This document shows, piece after piece, positions 24,002-35,280 of a stretch of 64,000 nucleotides of DNA. Each line of letters starts with the position of its first letter. Within the stretch, counting starts at the first letter, position 1. The notes under the pieces were generated by a model that saw only the letters and a program-made list of their open reading frames with translations, had not been told where the DNA came from and searched no databases. Origin of the DNA: Massariosphaeria phaeospora (lineage: Eukaryota; Ascomycota; Dothideomycetes; Pleosporales); NCBI GenBank assembly GCA_011032825.1, contig JAADJZ010000018.1, forward strand, positions 496,001 to 560,000, in the 5' to 3' direction. Position numbers and translations under genes: made by a program.

Positions 24002-25422
24002 CTACGCGTCCGTCCCCATCTCTTCGTCCTGTGTGGCCTCTTGTTTATCCTGGGCCTTGTTCTTGTCTGTGCCTTCGCCGCCTGCCTTCTCGCTGTCGTC
24101 GTCCATGTCCACGTCCTTGGAATCTGCCTCGGTGGATGCTGGCGGTTGGGGGCTCTTGCTCGATCGGTCGATGCTCGGCCTGCCGACTGCGCCTTCGATG
24201 TCGAGCCCTCCGCTCTGTTTTTGTGGACCGGTGTCTTCCATGCCGATGACCTCGGGGCCCCTGGCATGTGGTGTTTCTTCTTGGCTTTCGACGGTCTCGA
24301 TAACTGTGTTTGCTTCCTCGGTTTCGCCAATGGTGGTTCTGCTGGGGTGATTTGTCAGAGAGTGGGGGTTGTTGAGTACGATGCCGGCTTCTTGTTCTTG
24401 GCGTAGCAGTTCGCCCTGTGTGACTGGCCCTGTTGAGGGAAGAGTCTCGCCATCTGGGTGGGAAGACGCAATCTGGGCCTGTCCGCTTGAAGATGATGAG
24501 GGAGACGTGGGCGACGTGGTGGTGGTTGCGCCGTTCCCATTCAACATGGCAACTGTGACTGTCTCAATTCTGCCCGTGCCATGTGGCCCATCAACCATTT
24601 GCGTACTCTCAGATACCAGCTCATTCTGCGAGCCTCGGTTCTGGAGCCACGGTATCGGGGAGAGCAGCGCGCCACCAAGCGCTTCATCCGAGCCGAGCGA
24701 TGGCGTGGATGTGGTGCCATTCAGTAGGCCACCGGTAGTGGGTAGAACGGCTTGGGGGAGGGGGAAGAGCGTGGTCGGACTCGACACGTTGACGACTCGG
24801 TCCAATGCGCGCAGATAAGCCGGAAGGAACCTGTATCTCCGCTTTGGTTCGAGTATGAGCTCGGCCAGGCGCTGAATGGTGTACGGAGGCGCGTTTGCGA
24901 AGTTCTTGGTGAGTAGGGTGCGTACCGACGAGTAGAAGTTTATGGTCTCCTGAGGGAAGCCTTGCAGGTCCGCATCGGTGGAGAAGGCGGGGACGGCTGG
25001 CCGTGGCGGAGTAGCTGGCGGGGCATTTTCCTTGTCTGTGGTAGCCGACTCTTGACTAGAGAGTGCATTTCGAGGGCGTGACGGGGTGTTTGCAGCTGAG
25101 GAGGGAGAATCGGCCGGAGAAATAGTCGGCTTGGGAAAGTCGTTTACGATCTAGAAGTAGAGCATTAGAGGTCGGCGCATAGTAGTCAAGTGCATACAAG
25201 GGCCACCGACCTGATCCAGTTGGTGCAAAATGTACTGCAGCGTCTCGGGCCATTCTGCGCTGCAATTGACAGTCAGCGCGCATCGCGGGCAGGTTTACGG
25301 AGGGGTGCATACGCGTCGAAAGAACCGTCCTCGGCAGCCTTTTGCAGGATCAACTCGGCTGGATGCGCGTCAGTACGAGACTTGTCGCTGTGAGTGCGCG
25401 CGGGCAAGCTACCGGCAGGCAT
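24002..25422 (-). CDS. Protein phosphatase 4 core regulatory subunit R2 (PPP4R2/Psy4-like)
   Basis: PP4 R2 targets the PP4 catalytic subunit to substrates such as phosphorylated H2A during recovery from DNA damage. Four exons (25422-25413, 25358-25313, 25259-25211, 25150-24002) give 417 residues. The first coding exon is only 10 nt (ATG CCT GCC G); its acceptor is preceded by a good TACTGAC branch site. The N-terminal helical domain reads AEWPETLQYILHQLDQ then IVNDFPKP, and a second conserved block reads PPYTIQRLAELILEPKRRY followed by FLPAYLRALDRVV and SPTTLFPLPQAVLP. The C-terminal half is disordered, rich in Ser/Thr and ends acidic (DVDMDDDSEKAGG). It diverges from the UPF0658 gene. The intron 3 donor GTCGGT is weak but frame demands it. 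Confidence 0.85.
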
Positions 25423-25940
25423 GGCTGGGTGCAGGAGCGGGCGGGTTTGCGGGCTGTGACACTCGCCGGCGCGATGATGCGATGCGATGGAAGATTTCCG
25501 AGCTCGACGCCGGCAAGCGTGGAGCTCAAGCTTGGTGCGCAGACTGCGCAGACTGCGCCACAGCCAAAATTAACTGCGACAGGCCAATGGCGGCGCGGCT
25601 CCAACGGCGTCGTGTGCCCACTGCTAAATAGGCGGGGAGCTGAGCGTTAGTGCTGGCGAGCGCGGCTGTGCGTCGATGTGCGTCGATGTGCTGCTCGTTT
25701 GGGCGCGCAGCCAAGGGCCAAGGCGACGAATTTCTTCTTCGGTGGCCTGTTGGCGGCTGTCCCCAGAAAGTCAAAACCCCCTTTGGCTGCCCTCACGCGC
25801 TGCCTGCTGGTGCTGCTTGCTGCTCCTGGTTCCACCCCCGACCTCACCTGCACCTGCACCCGCCGTGCGTGCTGGAGAATCGAGATACACCGGAGCGACA
25901 GTCCCTCGGTACCCTGATAGCGCGTGCAGAGCGACTTGTT

Positions 25941-25993
25941 GCCTGTCGCCTGTCGCCTGTCGCCCGTCGCCCGTCGCCCGTCGCCCGTCGCCC
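25941..25993. repeat. Heptamer tandem array GCC[T/C]GTC, 7 copies
   Basis: Seven 7-mers in a row at 25941-25989: three GCCTGTC, then four GCCCGTC, followed by a GCCCGCT variant. On the minus strand the GGGCGAC units give five GGG tracts separated by 4 nt, satisfying the G3N1-7 quadruplex rule. Confidence 0.9.
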
Positions 25994-26109
25994 GCTCCAC
26001 AGTGCAGCGGCCGCGCCGTCGTAGCAGCAGCAGCAGAGGCCAAGCAGCCGTCTCCAGCCTTGGGCCGTCAGCACCCTCAGCACCTCCCATCATCAACCAC
26101 CAGCCTGCC

Positions 26110-26134
26110 GCCCGTCGCCCGTCGCCCGTCACCC
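26110..26134. repeat. Second GCCCGTC heptamer cluster, 3 copies plus variant
   Basis: Three GCCCGTC units (26110-26130) plus ACCC repeat the unit found 120 bp upstream. Four GGG tracts on the minus strand again meet the quadruplex rule. Confidence 0.85.
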
Positions 26135-26294
26135 GCTGCTCACCTGTCTGCTGTCTTTTGTTCTATTCTTTGCCCGCTCCACCCACCGCTCCACAGCGCA
26201 TTATCCATATCTTCGCATCCAGCCCTATCCGCATTGCTGCCCCCGCCCGCCTGTTACGCTGCCCGCCTGCTGTCCTCCCCCAGCCCAGCGTCGC

Positions 26295-27923
26295 ATGTTT
26301 CAGAGCCGCGCGCCCACCCCAGCAAGCATATCTCGCGCAGCCCCAACAAGCCGACCACGACATCCACGACGACTTGTCTGGTTTCAGCCGTCCCATCGCG
26401 TTGCTGCCATCGTCCCAGCATCCATTCGTTGCCCTACGACCGCTGCACAAACCCGTCCAGCTGCGCGCTCCAGTGCCTCACACTAGTCTCAGTCGCTCCT
26501 CGTGACCGGGAACACCACCGACACCGCGCCCCAGTCGTGCTCCTCACCACCGCCCGCGAACCGTCGCACGAACCGTTCGCTCCCTCATAACCCGCCCGCC
26601 CCAGCCGCCTCCTCGCGGCTGCCCCGACTGCCAAAATTTCTCATCACGAAGCGCGATCATCCCTCCTCGGAGGCCAGCCCCTCGACCCATACAACTACCA
26701 GCCCTACGCCCCGCGCGTTGACACCGCCCCTGGCGGATACCACGAGCGCGAAGGCTTCCCCACCCAGCTGCCCCCGCCTGTTCGACGAGCCCAAAGAATG
26801 TACATCCCCAACACAAAGTGGACCTGGGCCTTCACCATCACCTCGGTGGTGCAGGCCGCCGTTGCCCTTACCCTAGAAGCGTACGTCACCCAATATACTA
26901 TGCCCCGTGGCCGTAGACTGACTTGCTTTTACAGATATGTCTTCGCCCGATTCCAGACTGGCTTGTATGATGATCTTCCCGGCCGCCACCAGGAAACGCG
27001 CACCATTCCCACCTACCTTGCCGTGTTCATGTTTGGCTACATCTACCAGCTAATTCTGGTCTACGACGCCTTGCGACTGAAAAACACAATTCAGGTCATT
27101 GGCCTGGTCCTTTACAACCTCGGTATCCTCATCTATGCCTCGATTCAATTCGACCAAATTTCGGATGCTGTTGAGGTCCTCCAACGGGACAACCATATTG
27201 TACCACACTTTTGGGAAAAGGTCCGGCCTATGCTGATCGCGGAGCCTATCATTATGGCAGGCTTTACTGTCGTCCTCGGCTTTATTGCCTGGAGACTGTA
27301 CGACGAATTTGCTTGGACGATCTACAAGCACATCAGTGCCGATTTACGCCTCAAGCGGCGGTACTTGACATACCAGGTATGTTGCGCTCCAAGTTCCCAT
27401 CAGACGTGCAATACTAACTAGTCAGATTTACATCGCCCTTCTCAAGTTCGATTTCTTCTTTTTCCTGGCCTTCACCGTGCAGTTCCTCGTAGTCGTGGAC
27501 AACACAGACAAGGTCGAAGTCGGCCTCACCTCGGCCGCCCTCATCATTACCTTTATACTGCTCTTTTGCGCCGCCTGGTGGGTCCGCGCCGAATCGTTTG
27601 CCGGCATGATAGTCATCATAATCGTCTACTTCATCGCCCTCGCCTACTTTTTGTTCAAGCTTGTGCGCATGTATGCCGCCGACGCAGCGCGCCTCCTCGA
27701 CTACAAGCCAGCCCGCAAATCGCTTACCAGCTTTGCCGTTCTCACTATTCTGCTTTTACTTGTCACCATCGTGGTTGCCTGCATGTGCACACACAACTTC
27801 AACAAGGGCCTGAAGCCACATGTGAACAACAAGACCTTGGGCAGCAACGAAAGCAAGCAATACAACACGGAGATGCCTTCACTCAGCGGGCCGGCGCCAT
27901 CGAATCGGATGGAAATTGATTAG
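26295..27923 (+). CDS. UPF0658 Golgi apparatus membrane protein; 5' exon appears frame-disrupted
   Basis: A multi-pass membrane protein of unknown biochemical role, placed in the Golgi in fission yeast. The intact part is firm: exon from about 26591 to 26880, exon 26935-27376, exon 27426-27923, with GT-AG introns and exact frame. It reads GGQPLDPYNYQPYAPR, PPPVRRAQRMYIPNTKW, then about seven hydrophobic helices (for example LAVFMFGYIYQLILVYDAL and IVIIIVYFIALAYFLFKLV) and a polar tail. An in-frame TAA at 26588 blocks upstream extension and the first in-frame Met is 26798, inside conserved sequence. Upstream, protein-like fragments occur in all three frames: MFQSRAP from the ATG at 26295, QQAYLAQPQQADHDIHDDL, TGNTTDTAPQ and AREPSHEPFAP. 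The 5' end is therefore either full of single-base sequence errors, genuinely decayed, or spliced in a way I cannot see. The start at 26295 is tentative. Confidence 0.75.
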
Positions 27924-28680
27924 AGCGTCTAAGTTGTCCCACTCGGCGGATGATGTTTTCTATTTAGAAAAAAATAAGAAACTCCTCTCGATTGCAATTA
28001 GCGTGCATCTTTCTGGTCTGGATACGATCAGTATGGCAGGCGTTTTTGGGAGCTAGCGTAGGCATCGAAGGGAGAACTAGGACTTGTATCTGGAGAAGAG
28101 TTGGTTTCTACACTGGCTAGACGTCGTCATTGGGTTTATACCATGCTCATTTTCATCTCCTTATTGTCAAAATCGTCCTTGACGAACGGCCTTTGTATAC
28201 TGTGCGTCCACACGGGCATTTGTCTTCCTAGATACCCTTGCGCCTCGAAGCCAACAGAGCTCTGAGTAACAGGGTCAACTGATATGGATTGATTTCTTGT
28301 TTGTCTACCAGAACCTGGATGCAATTTCATGTAAGATCTTGTGTGGGAGCTCGTCTCGGTGACTGTTCGTGTCATGTAGATGACCTCGTATTTGCTTTTG
28401 CGGTCCGCAAAAACAACTATAATGATCTACTTATCCGCGCACACCGCCACGTTCACAAAAGTCACGATCCCGATACGAAGGGGTAGGGTCCAAGCTCCCC
28501 ACGCGGCCAGGGTCCACAGCCCACGACATCATCGCCGCGCTAAGTGGGAGATCGTGCAACCTCTGGGGCTGCCTCACGTTGGCAGCAAACTTTCTTCCCC
28601 TACTGCTTTACACTCACCTGCAGCTCATTCACACTTCAATTTTCTGTTGTCTCACGACCAATTGACAGAAAACCGGCATT
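27924..28680. other. Intergenic, UPF0658 3' end to SYM1 promoter
   Basis: About 760 bp; an AAAAAAATAAG polyadenylation-like stretch lies near 27967. No gene is supported. Confidence 0.4.
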
Positions 28681-29688
28681 ATGGTCTTGCGCTGGTAAGT
28701 GGCCTGTAACGGAGCTATGGACAGAGTGGGGGTCTACAGCTTTGACAGCACCAGTCAAGGAAGGAGAGAAGCTAATCGTGCGGTTGGGCAGGTACCAAGC
28801 GAAGCTGAAGAGCGCGCCGCTCTTGACGCAGAGTCTTACTACCGCGGTATGTCTGAACACGCTCTTTCTCTAATCTCTCTCGGTATCCTTATCGCGACTT
28901 GGGCTCGAGGATAGCTCTGGGACACCTCGAGGACTCCAGTCTTGAGGGGTCAACTCAGCAAGTGGACCGGGAGCAAAGAAGATATCGGGGACTTGGGAAT
29001 CGGTAAATGGGTTGCTGATATCGGCATTAGGTGCTTTTCGCAACGGGCGACGGTCTGGCCCAACACGCGGTCGAGAAGAAGGGCCTCAACAACCACGACT
29101 TTTCACGTACAGGACGGATGGCTGCATACGGCGGAGGTAAAACCCCCTCTCCTGCAAACCCCCACTCTACACTCCACTCACAAACCATCTCCCAGTAATC
29201 TTCGGCCCCGCCGCCACAAAATGGTACTCGTTCCTAGCCAGCCGCGTAACGCTTCGCTCGCAAAACGCCACCATCGCCGCGCGCGTCGCCTGCGACCAGT
29301 TCGTCTTCGCGCCCATCAACATGGGCGTCTTCCTCTCGTCCATGGCCTACCTCGAGGGCTCGTCACCGACGGAGCGGCTCAAGAAGGCATATGTGCCCGG
29401 CATGACGAAGAACTTCCTCGTGTGGCCGTGGGTGCAGGCGCTGAATTTCAAGTTCGTGCCGCTGGAGCATCGCGTGCTGGTGGTGAATTTCGTGGCGCTG
29501 GGTAAGTCGTGGTTTCTGTCTAGTTTTTTTGGTGCTGTGGGGTTGAGCGTGGGATTTGGCTAATATGTGTGTGTTTTTTGTGAATAGGCTGGAATTGCTA
29601 CCTCAGCTACCTCAACAGCGGCGGTGGTACGGCGGTGCTGCCCGAGACGGAAAAACAGAAGGGCACGAAGGAACTTCCGCCGTCGTAG
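28681..29688 (+). CDS. SYM1: Mpv17/PMP22 family inner-membrane protein, Sym1-like
   Basis: Mpv17/Sym1 proteins are small four-helix channels of the mitochondrial inner membrane (some relatives are peroxisomal) needed for mtDNA stability and growth on ethanol under heat stress. Five short exons (28681-28694, 28792-28846, 29031-29136, 29196-29501, 29588-29688) give 193 residues, the usual length. Family blocks are plain: [95 protein letters not shown] and [10 protein letters not shown]. All introns are GT-AG and the joints keep frame. The protein has a short, Gln/Lys-rich tail ([12 protein letters not shown]). Confidence 0.93.
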
Positions 29689-30225
29689 ACGCCTCGCCCC
29701 ATCGAAACACCCCTTCCTCTCGCCACAACATCATATCTCCTTCGCCTCGAGGCCTCAGAAAGGACGGCAACCCGGGGGCTTATGATCCAACATCAGCTGT
29801 TTTGACTACAGAAGCGCCGTCAAGGCCAGCTGAAGAATCTCTTCCCTTCCTTCCCTTCCCCTTTCTCCTTCTCACCCAATTCCGCCAACCCCTCCGACGG
29901 AGACACAGCATACGCTAGATACGATACCCTTGCCCGACTGGCTTTTTCACATGTTTCAGTCCATCCCCGCCATCTCCTTTGCTCCTAGGAGCTCGTAGTA
30001 GGAAATCGAGCGCGTTATCTAGTCAGTCGATAGGACAAGTTCTATGGCGTAGAGCAAGCAAGCAAGGAATAATGAAGCACCTTGGATTGGCAGTATACTT
30101 AGTTCCGTAGATGCTCGCTGAGTTGCATGCACAAATATCTGGATCTTATCTTCAGTTCAAGCAAGGTATGGCGTGTTGTTGTAACAGATCTGCGAGATGC
30201 AATTAATTTACCAGTCCGAAGGCTC

Positions 30226-30264
30226 ACCTACCTATCTACCTATCTGTCTACCTGTCTATCTGTC
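30226..30264. repeat. Imperfect CTAC/CTGT tetranucleotide repeat
   Basis: About 39 nt of ACCT/ATCT/GTCT tetramers. Confidence 0.85.
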
Positions 30265-30501
30265 AGACCACACCAGATAGTAGACCTGACACACCATTCG
30301 AGACTTCCCCTTCGCCCACCCGTACCCACACCTCAAAGTCCTACTATCTACTCCAAATCAACTCGTTACTGCACTGCCCTTCACTTCACCTAATCCCACT
30401 CAACTTAATCCTTATAATTGATGACTTCACACTTCGCTACACCTCACGACGGCAAAACTCACATGTACACATACATACACAATATAACAGTTCAATTAAA
30501 C

Positions 30502-30520
30502 CACACACACACACACACAC
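30502..30520. repeat. CA dinucleotide repeat
   Basis: About nine CA units; a shorter one recurs near 30807-30819. Confidence 0.9.
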
Positions 30521-30932
30521 TTCAACCTATGAAGACCAACCCCGTCCCCTCCCTCCCAAACCCCCCCAAAAACCGCTCTCAATCCAAAGCAAACAAAAAA
30601 CGCCGTCCCAGATGCAGATATTACGCGCACACACTCGGTGATTGATGGGGGGGACAGGGAACTAAGAAGAGAGAGAGAGGCGAGATGGAGATGGAAAGAG
30701 AAACCCGCCGAAACAGACTTGGTATCCAGCAGTCGCGCTCAAAGAAAAAGAGAAGCGGAAAAACACTAGACGCACACAGACAGACAGCCCCCTAACAAGC
30801 CATTACACACACACACACAAACTCGCTATTTTCCAAAACACGATTGAAGCATCATTCGCTTGTGGCCTTCGTTCTTCCTTCTTGCTCCATCATCGTACAA
30901 GCTTCTATCCTCGACACTCTCTGTTGCGTGCG

Positions 30933-30934
<2 letters not shown>

Positions 30935-30966
<32 letters not shown>
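30935..30966. repeat. GA dinucleotide repeat
   Basis: About sixteen uninterrupted GA units, 3' of the kinase gene. Confidence 0.95.
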
Positions 30967-30970
<4 letters not shown>

Positions 30971-31095
30971 TGGGTTGTGCACTAGCAATATCACCCCCTC
31001 TCAACCCGCCCCCTTCCTCCGCACCGCCGCACACATCGCACGTGCAGGCCAAAGATGTTCTCACATCTCTCCCCGCCCCGCTAGCCAAATTAATA

Positions 31096-34000
31096 TCACC
31101 GATCTTCTCTCCCGCGCTGCCTGCCCATACGTCTAAAAAAGTCCATGACGCGCCTCGACGACCCCGCGCTCCCCTTATTCGCGCCCGAGTCCTCATACGA
31201 CTGTTCAAACTTCCTGCTCTTCTGCAGCACGGCCGGTTTCTCGCGCTGCTGCTGCCGGTCGGGCGTAGGGAGATCGGTCGAGTATTGGCGGCGAGGCTGA
31301 GAGCTCGGGAGCTGGGCTTCTGACGCGTCCGAGTCGTTGGGGTGGTGGCGATATGGTTGGGGCTGCTGTGTGCTTGGGTGCGGTTCTCGCGGGCCGGGAA
31401 ACTTCTCGTCGCCGATTGGCGGGGCGTAGTCGAATTGGGTTTGGTTGGGAGGCGCCGACGACGGCGGCTGGCGTGGCCGCGAGCTGCCCTCCTGCGGGCC
31501 GTCGTAGAAGCCGGGGACGTTGCTTCCCGTGGTGCTCTGACTAGGAGACCGGGATTCTCCACGTCCGTATCCGTTTCCAGGACGAGATGTATTGCGTGAG
31601 CGCGGCACGGCGGAAGCGCGGCGGTCGGGTTGTGAATGTGAAGAGGTAGGTGGCGCCGATTCGCGATGGTTGGATGAGAATGTCTTGGATAGGGATGATG
31701 GTAGAAGTGAGAAACGCCGCGTAGACTTTCCAGTATTGCCCGACTGATCCGTGTTCTTCCTAGAGAAACCGAAGGATGTCCGTCGACTGGATTCAGTGCT
31801 CTGCCGCGGCGCCTCGTCATTAGCAATTGGAAGAGGCATGGACGTAGGAGGGTAACTCTTTTGCGGCTTCTTTTCGTGTGTATACGACGAGTTCTGGGTA
31901 GTGCTGGAGTCTCTAGGGTCGTTGTACGAAGGTTGACGACCAGAAAACATAGACGTCATCCTGCCGAGGGTCTCACTAACCGTGTTTGACCGCCTATGAC
32001 CCTTTGCGTGCCCGCTCTGGGCCTCGGGCTGACTGGACTGCACTCGCTGCGTAATGGGTTGCACGATACTCGGCTCGCCCATCCCGGAGGACTCGGGTTG
32101 GGATATCGGTCCTGAGATGGAATATTGCTTGCCCTTGGGTTGCGAGAAACGACCTTCTACATTTGTTTGAGCAACAGTTGCAACTGAGGGTTGCCCATAC
32201 GAGTTCCCTCTGGATGGCAGTCTCGGGCCTGGGCCTAGTGTACCACCAGTCGAGGGACGGTTTGTGGAAGACGCAGGCATGGTACCAAAAGCTGTGTAAT
32301 CTGAGACGGAACGTTGAGGGTCTCGTGCCGGTCGTGACGGTGGTGCCATGTTGTTCACCGCAGTAGGGCGACCTTGGCGGGTGTTCGAACTCGATGATTG
32401 ATAGCCATCCGTAGGAGGAATTTCGGTAGGTCCTTGCTCTTTGACGCGTGACTTGGATGTTCCAGCGGCGGCAGCAGGAGGTGAAGATTCTCCGCGGACC
32501 GTCTGCGACTGAGGAGCCACATATTCGACCTGAACAGTCCGGCGCTTGTTATCCCGATTCGACTTCGCCTTCTCGGATGGCTGCTGGTTGAGAGGCTCGC
32601 GCTTGGCGGTGAGCCCACCATGCGTAGGAGGTTGCGCGGGATGGGGTTTCCCAGGTTCGCGTACGGAAGCGGATCGGGCAAGTGTTGGAGGAACATCGTA
32701 AGGGTCTTCTATTGTTCGGTTAATACATTGAACGACGGGTGATCTACTGCTCAAGATCCGAACTTACTGCTGAGAGCTGTAGCCTTTTGCACATCGTTCG
32801 GGGAGGCAGTGCTGGAGGTGATAAAGCTGACTACATGGGCATACTCGCTCAACCAACTGTGCCGGGCCACCTCAAAAAGATCCGCCCGCTTCCGTGGATC
32901 TGGCACAAGGATGCGCTTTAAAAGATCCCTCGCGTGAGGCGTGACGTACTCTGGGAAGGTGAGCGGGGTGGATACGATGTACTTGTAGAGGAGGTTGATA
33001 TTATCGCCTTCGGGGTTGGCTGGGTCATCGTCAAATGGTAGATAGCCGGCTAGCATGGCGTACTGTGAGATTGTCAGAAGCAGTTTCCATAACAAGGTTA
33101 GATTGAAGTCTTACCAGAATAACACCGCAACTCCAGACGTCCACTTTGCGGCCTGTGTAGAGGGAGTCACTGACAACCAGTTCTGGAGCAGCGTAACAGG
33201 GACTGCCGCAGCTCGTCTGCATCAGATCCCCTCGGCGAGAACCTTCCGTGACCTCCAACCCCATCGACCTCACAAATTCCTTGTTGCCCAGATTGAACTC
33301 GATTTCCTCACCTAGCTCATCGCCTGGGTTAAAAGTGTTCGCGAAGCCGAAGTCGGTGATTATGATGTTCCTGTTCCGGTCTAAGAGCAAGTTCTCCAAT
33401 TTCAAATCTCGGTGCACAATGCCTTTCTTGTGTAAATAGCCCACGCCGGAGATCAACTGGGCGAACAAGCGGCGTGCTGCACCGTCCTTTAGGTACCGGT
33501 GATTTAATATGTAGTCGAAAAGCTCTCCTCCAGAAGCATACTCCAGTATTATGCCGATATGGCGTTCCGTTTCCACCATCTCATGTAGTCTGACAATGTT
33601 CGGGTGCTCGAGCCCTCGGAGAATTTGGATCTCGCGGTAAATCTTCTGCAAGCGGTTTGCATTCCCTCCCAGAGTCTCTCGTCTGATCAGCTTGATCGCA
33701 ACTTCAACGTTGCTGTCTTTCTTCCATCCCATCTTGACTTTGCCAAACTCTCCCTCTCCGAGTGTTTGTCCCAAGATGTAGTTACCAAACTTGGACCGCT
33801 TTCCCGAGGTTTCTGACTTGGAGTGGTCCTGCCGGCTCTTGCCAGCACCACGGCCACCGTCGTCAACGCCCTCGCTACCCACGAGGGCAAGGCCGGTTAT
33901 AGGGGTAACATCCGCCCCTGATGACGCAGGAATTGCTTCCGCCTGTCTCGCCTGGGCTCGGGCAATGTCCTCCTGTGGGTCTCCCACTAATATCCGGTTT

Positions 34001-34563
34001 ATTACGGTGCTCTCCTCGCGTGGCAGGCTCGTGCCGGTCGGGGGCTGGCCGACTGCTGAGGCGGATCGGCTGTGAGACGGCTGCGACGGGGACGGTCTGG
34101 ATCTACTCGCGCCGTCTTTTGTTTTCCGACGAGATTGCGAAGCGCCATTGCTCTCGTCGTGGGAGCCTGGCTGCGATGCGCGGGGCGTGGCCGGGCTGTG
34201 ATTCCCTGGCGCGGAGGTGGAGGACTGGTTGCGGTGCGACGAGGTGCGTGGCGGGGGCATGGGCGCGGCAGCCATCGACGTGACGGGCTGGCTCATGGCG
34301 GGCGATGAGTGTGTCGATGGAGGGAGGGGCTGCGCGCGGGGAGTGGTCAGGGTCGAGTGGGCGGACACGGCGGGAGAATGATAAGGTTGCGGTGTGGTGG
34401 GCGTGTTGGGCGACGCGCCATTAGCGGGCCGCGGCGCGGGTCTGCGTGACGAGGCCGGTGAAGCGGCGACGGGCGACTGCTGTGGGTAGTACTGCTCGCG
34501 GGCGTGCGGCGATTGTCGGTTTGCTATGGCTGGACCGCTCTGCTGGACGGCGGCCGACGACAT
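31096..34563 (-). CDS. KIN4: KIN4-like serine/threonine protein kinase
   Basis: In budding yeast Kin4 enforces the spindle position checkpoint; in Aspergillus the relative KfsA acts in septation. Three exons (34563-33115, 33062-32768, 32708-31096) give 1118 residues. Residues 1-250 are Ser/Pro-rich and disordered. The kinase domain starts near 262 with [16 protein letters not shown], catalytic Lys291 (VAIKLI), HRDLKLEN at 384-391, DFG at 404-406, and [19 protein letters not shown] before the splice at [18 protein letters not shown]. The activation segment (DFG to APE) is about 57 residues, longer than usual, with an inserted acidic/neutral stretch. Thr450 in LMQTSCGSP corresponds to the Elm1-phosphorylated loop Thr of yeast Kin4 (inference). 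The C-terminal 540 residues are low complexity and end with [16 protein letters not shown], a conserved basic tail. The upstream region is unusually long (2.1 kb). Confidence 0.85.
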
Positions 34564-34990
34564 GCTCCTGGCACAGGCAGCGGGGGCGGGCGTGACCTGC
34601 GGGTGGGCCAGGTGCGAGCACGTTGGACCGGAGGTGCGCGGGAGCGCGATAAAGAGAGGTGGGTGTTCAGGAACCAGGCACCTTGGGGGACGGGGCTGGT
34701 GAGTGGTGCGCGGGGAGGAGTCGTACCAGCATCAAGGCCTCGCAGCCAGGACCCGAACCAGAACTTCTGAGAACCACCTGGCAGCTCCGCGGCGGGGGCA
34801 AGGCGGCGCTCGGGAGACGCTGGGGCAATCGCGACGGGGCAATTGCGATGGGCTGGCCGCAGAGGGCACGGCGGCTGCTGGTGGAGATGCCGGGGGCGCG
34901 AGGAGTGAAGTCTTGCTGGGTCGCGCCTTCTGTCGTCTTCACATGCAGCGCGCGCGGGAGACGGGTGCTGAGGTCAGAGAGGCAGCCTCA

Positions 34991-35014
34991 GGCAGGCAGG
35001 CAGGCAGGCAGGCA
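34991..35014. repeat. GGCA tetranucleotide repeat
   Basis: Six GGCA units in tandem. Confidence 0.9.
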
Positions 35015-35248
35015 GCGCGTGTCAGTCTCGTGCTGGACGGGCTCGCAACAACGGGTGGCCGCGGGCTCTCACAAACGGTAGCGACGGCGAGCGCTGGACT
35101 GGACGGCACTGGTGGGCGCTCGACGGGAGTCGTCGTGGAGAGGAGGCTGAGAGGAGCAGGAGGGAGCGCGGCTGGAGGGAGGTGAAGCTGGGGGTGCCGG
35201 CAATCTCGCTATGAACCCGTGGGTGGCTTGGGGGGCAGGCGTGCCGGT

Positions 35249-35280
35249 GCAGGTGCAGGTGCAGGTGCAGGTGCAGGTGT
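35249..35280. repeat. GCAGGT hexamer array (CACCTG E-box repeats on the minus strand)
   Basis: About five tandem GCAGGT units. Read on the minus strand, the direction of the kinase gene, each unit contains the E-box CACCTG. Confidence 0.85.

Larger units (their letters stand above)
25423..26294. promoter_or_regulatory. Shared upstream region of PPP4R2 and UPF0658 genes, heptamer-repeat rich
   Basis: This GC- and C-rich region separates two divergent genes. It contains two clusters of the heptamer GCCCGTC (see the repeat entries) and a GCGATGATGCGATGCGATGG run near 25471. No gene is supported inside it. Confidence 0.5.
29689..31095. other. Intergenic region between convergent genes, microsatellite-rich
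   Basis: About 1.4 kb between convergent genes. It holds three simple repeats: a CTAC/CTGT tract (30226-30264), a CA tract (30502-30520) and a GA tract (30935-30966). No gene is supported. Confidence 0.55.
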
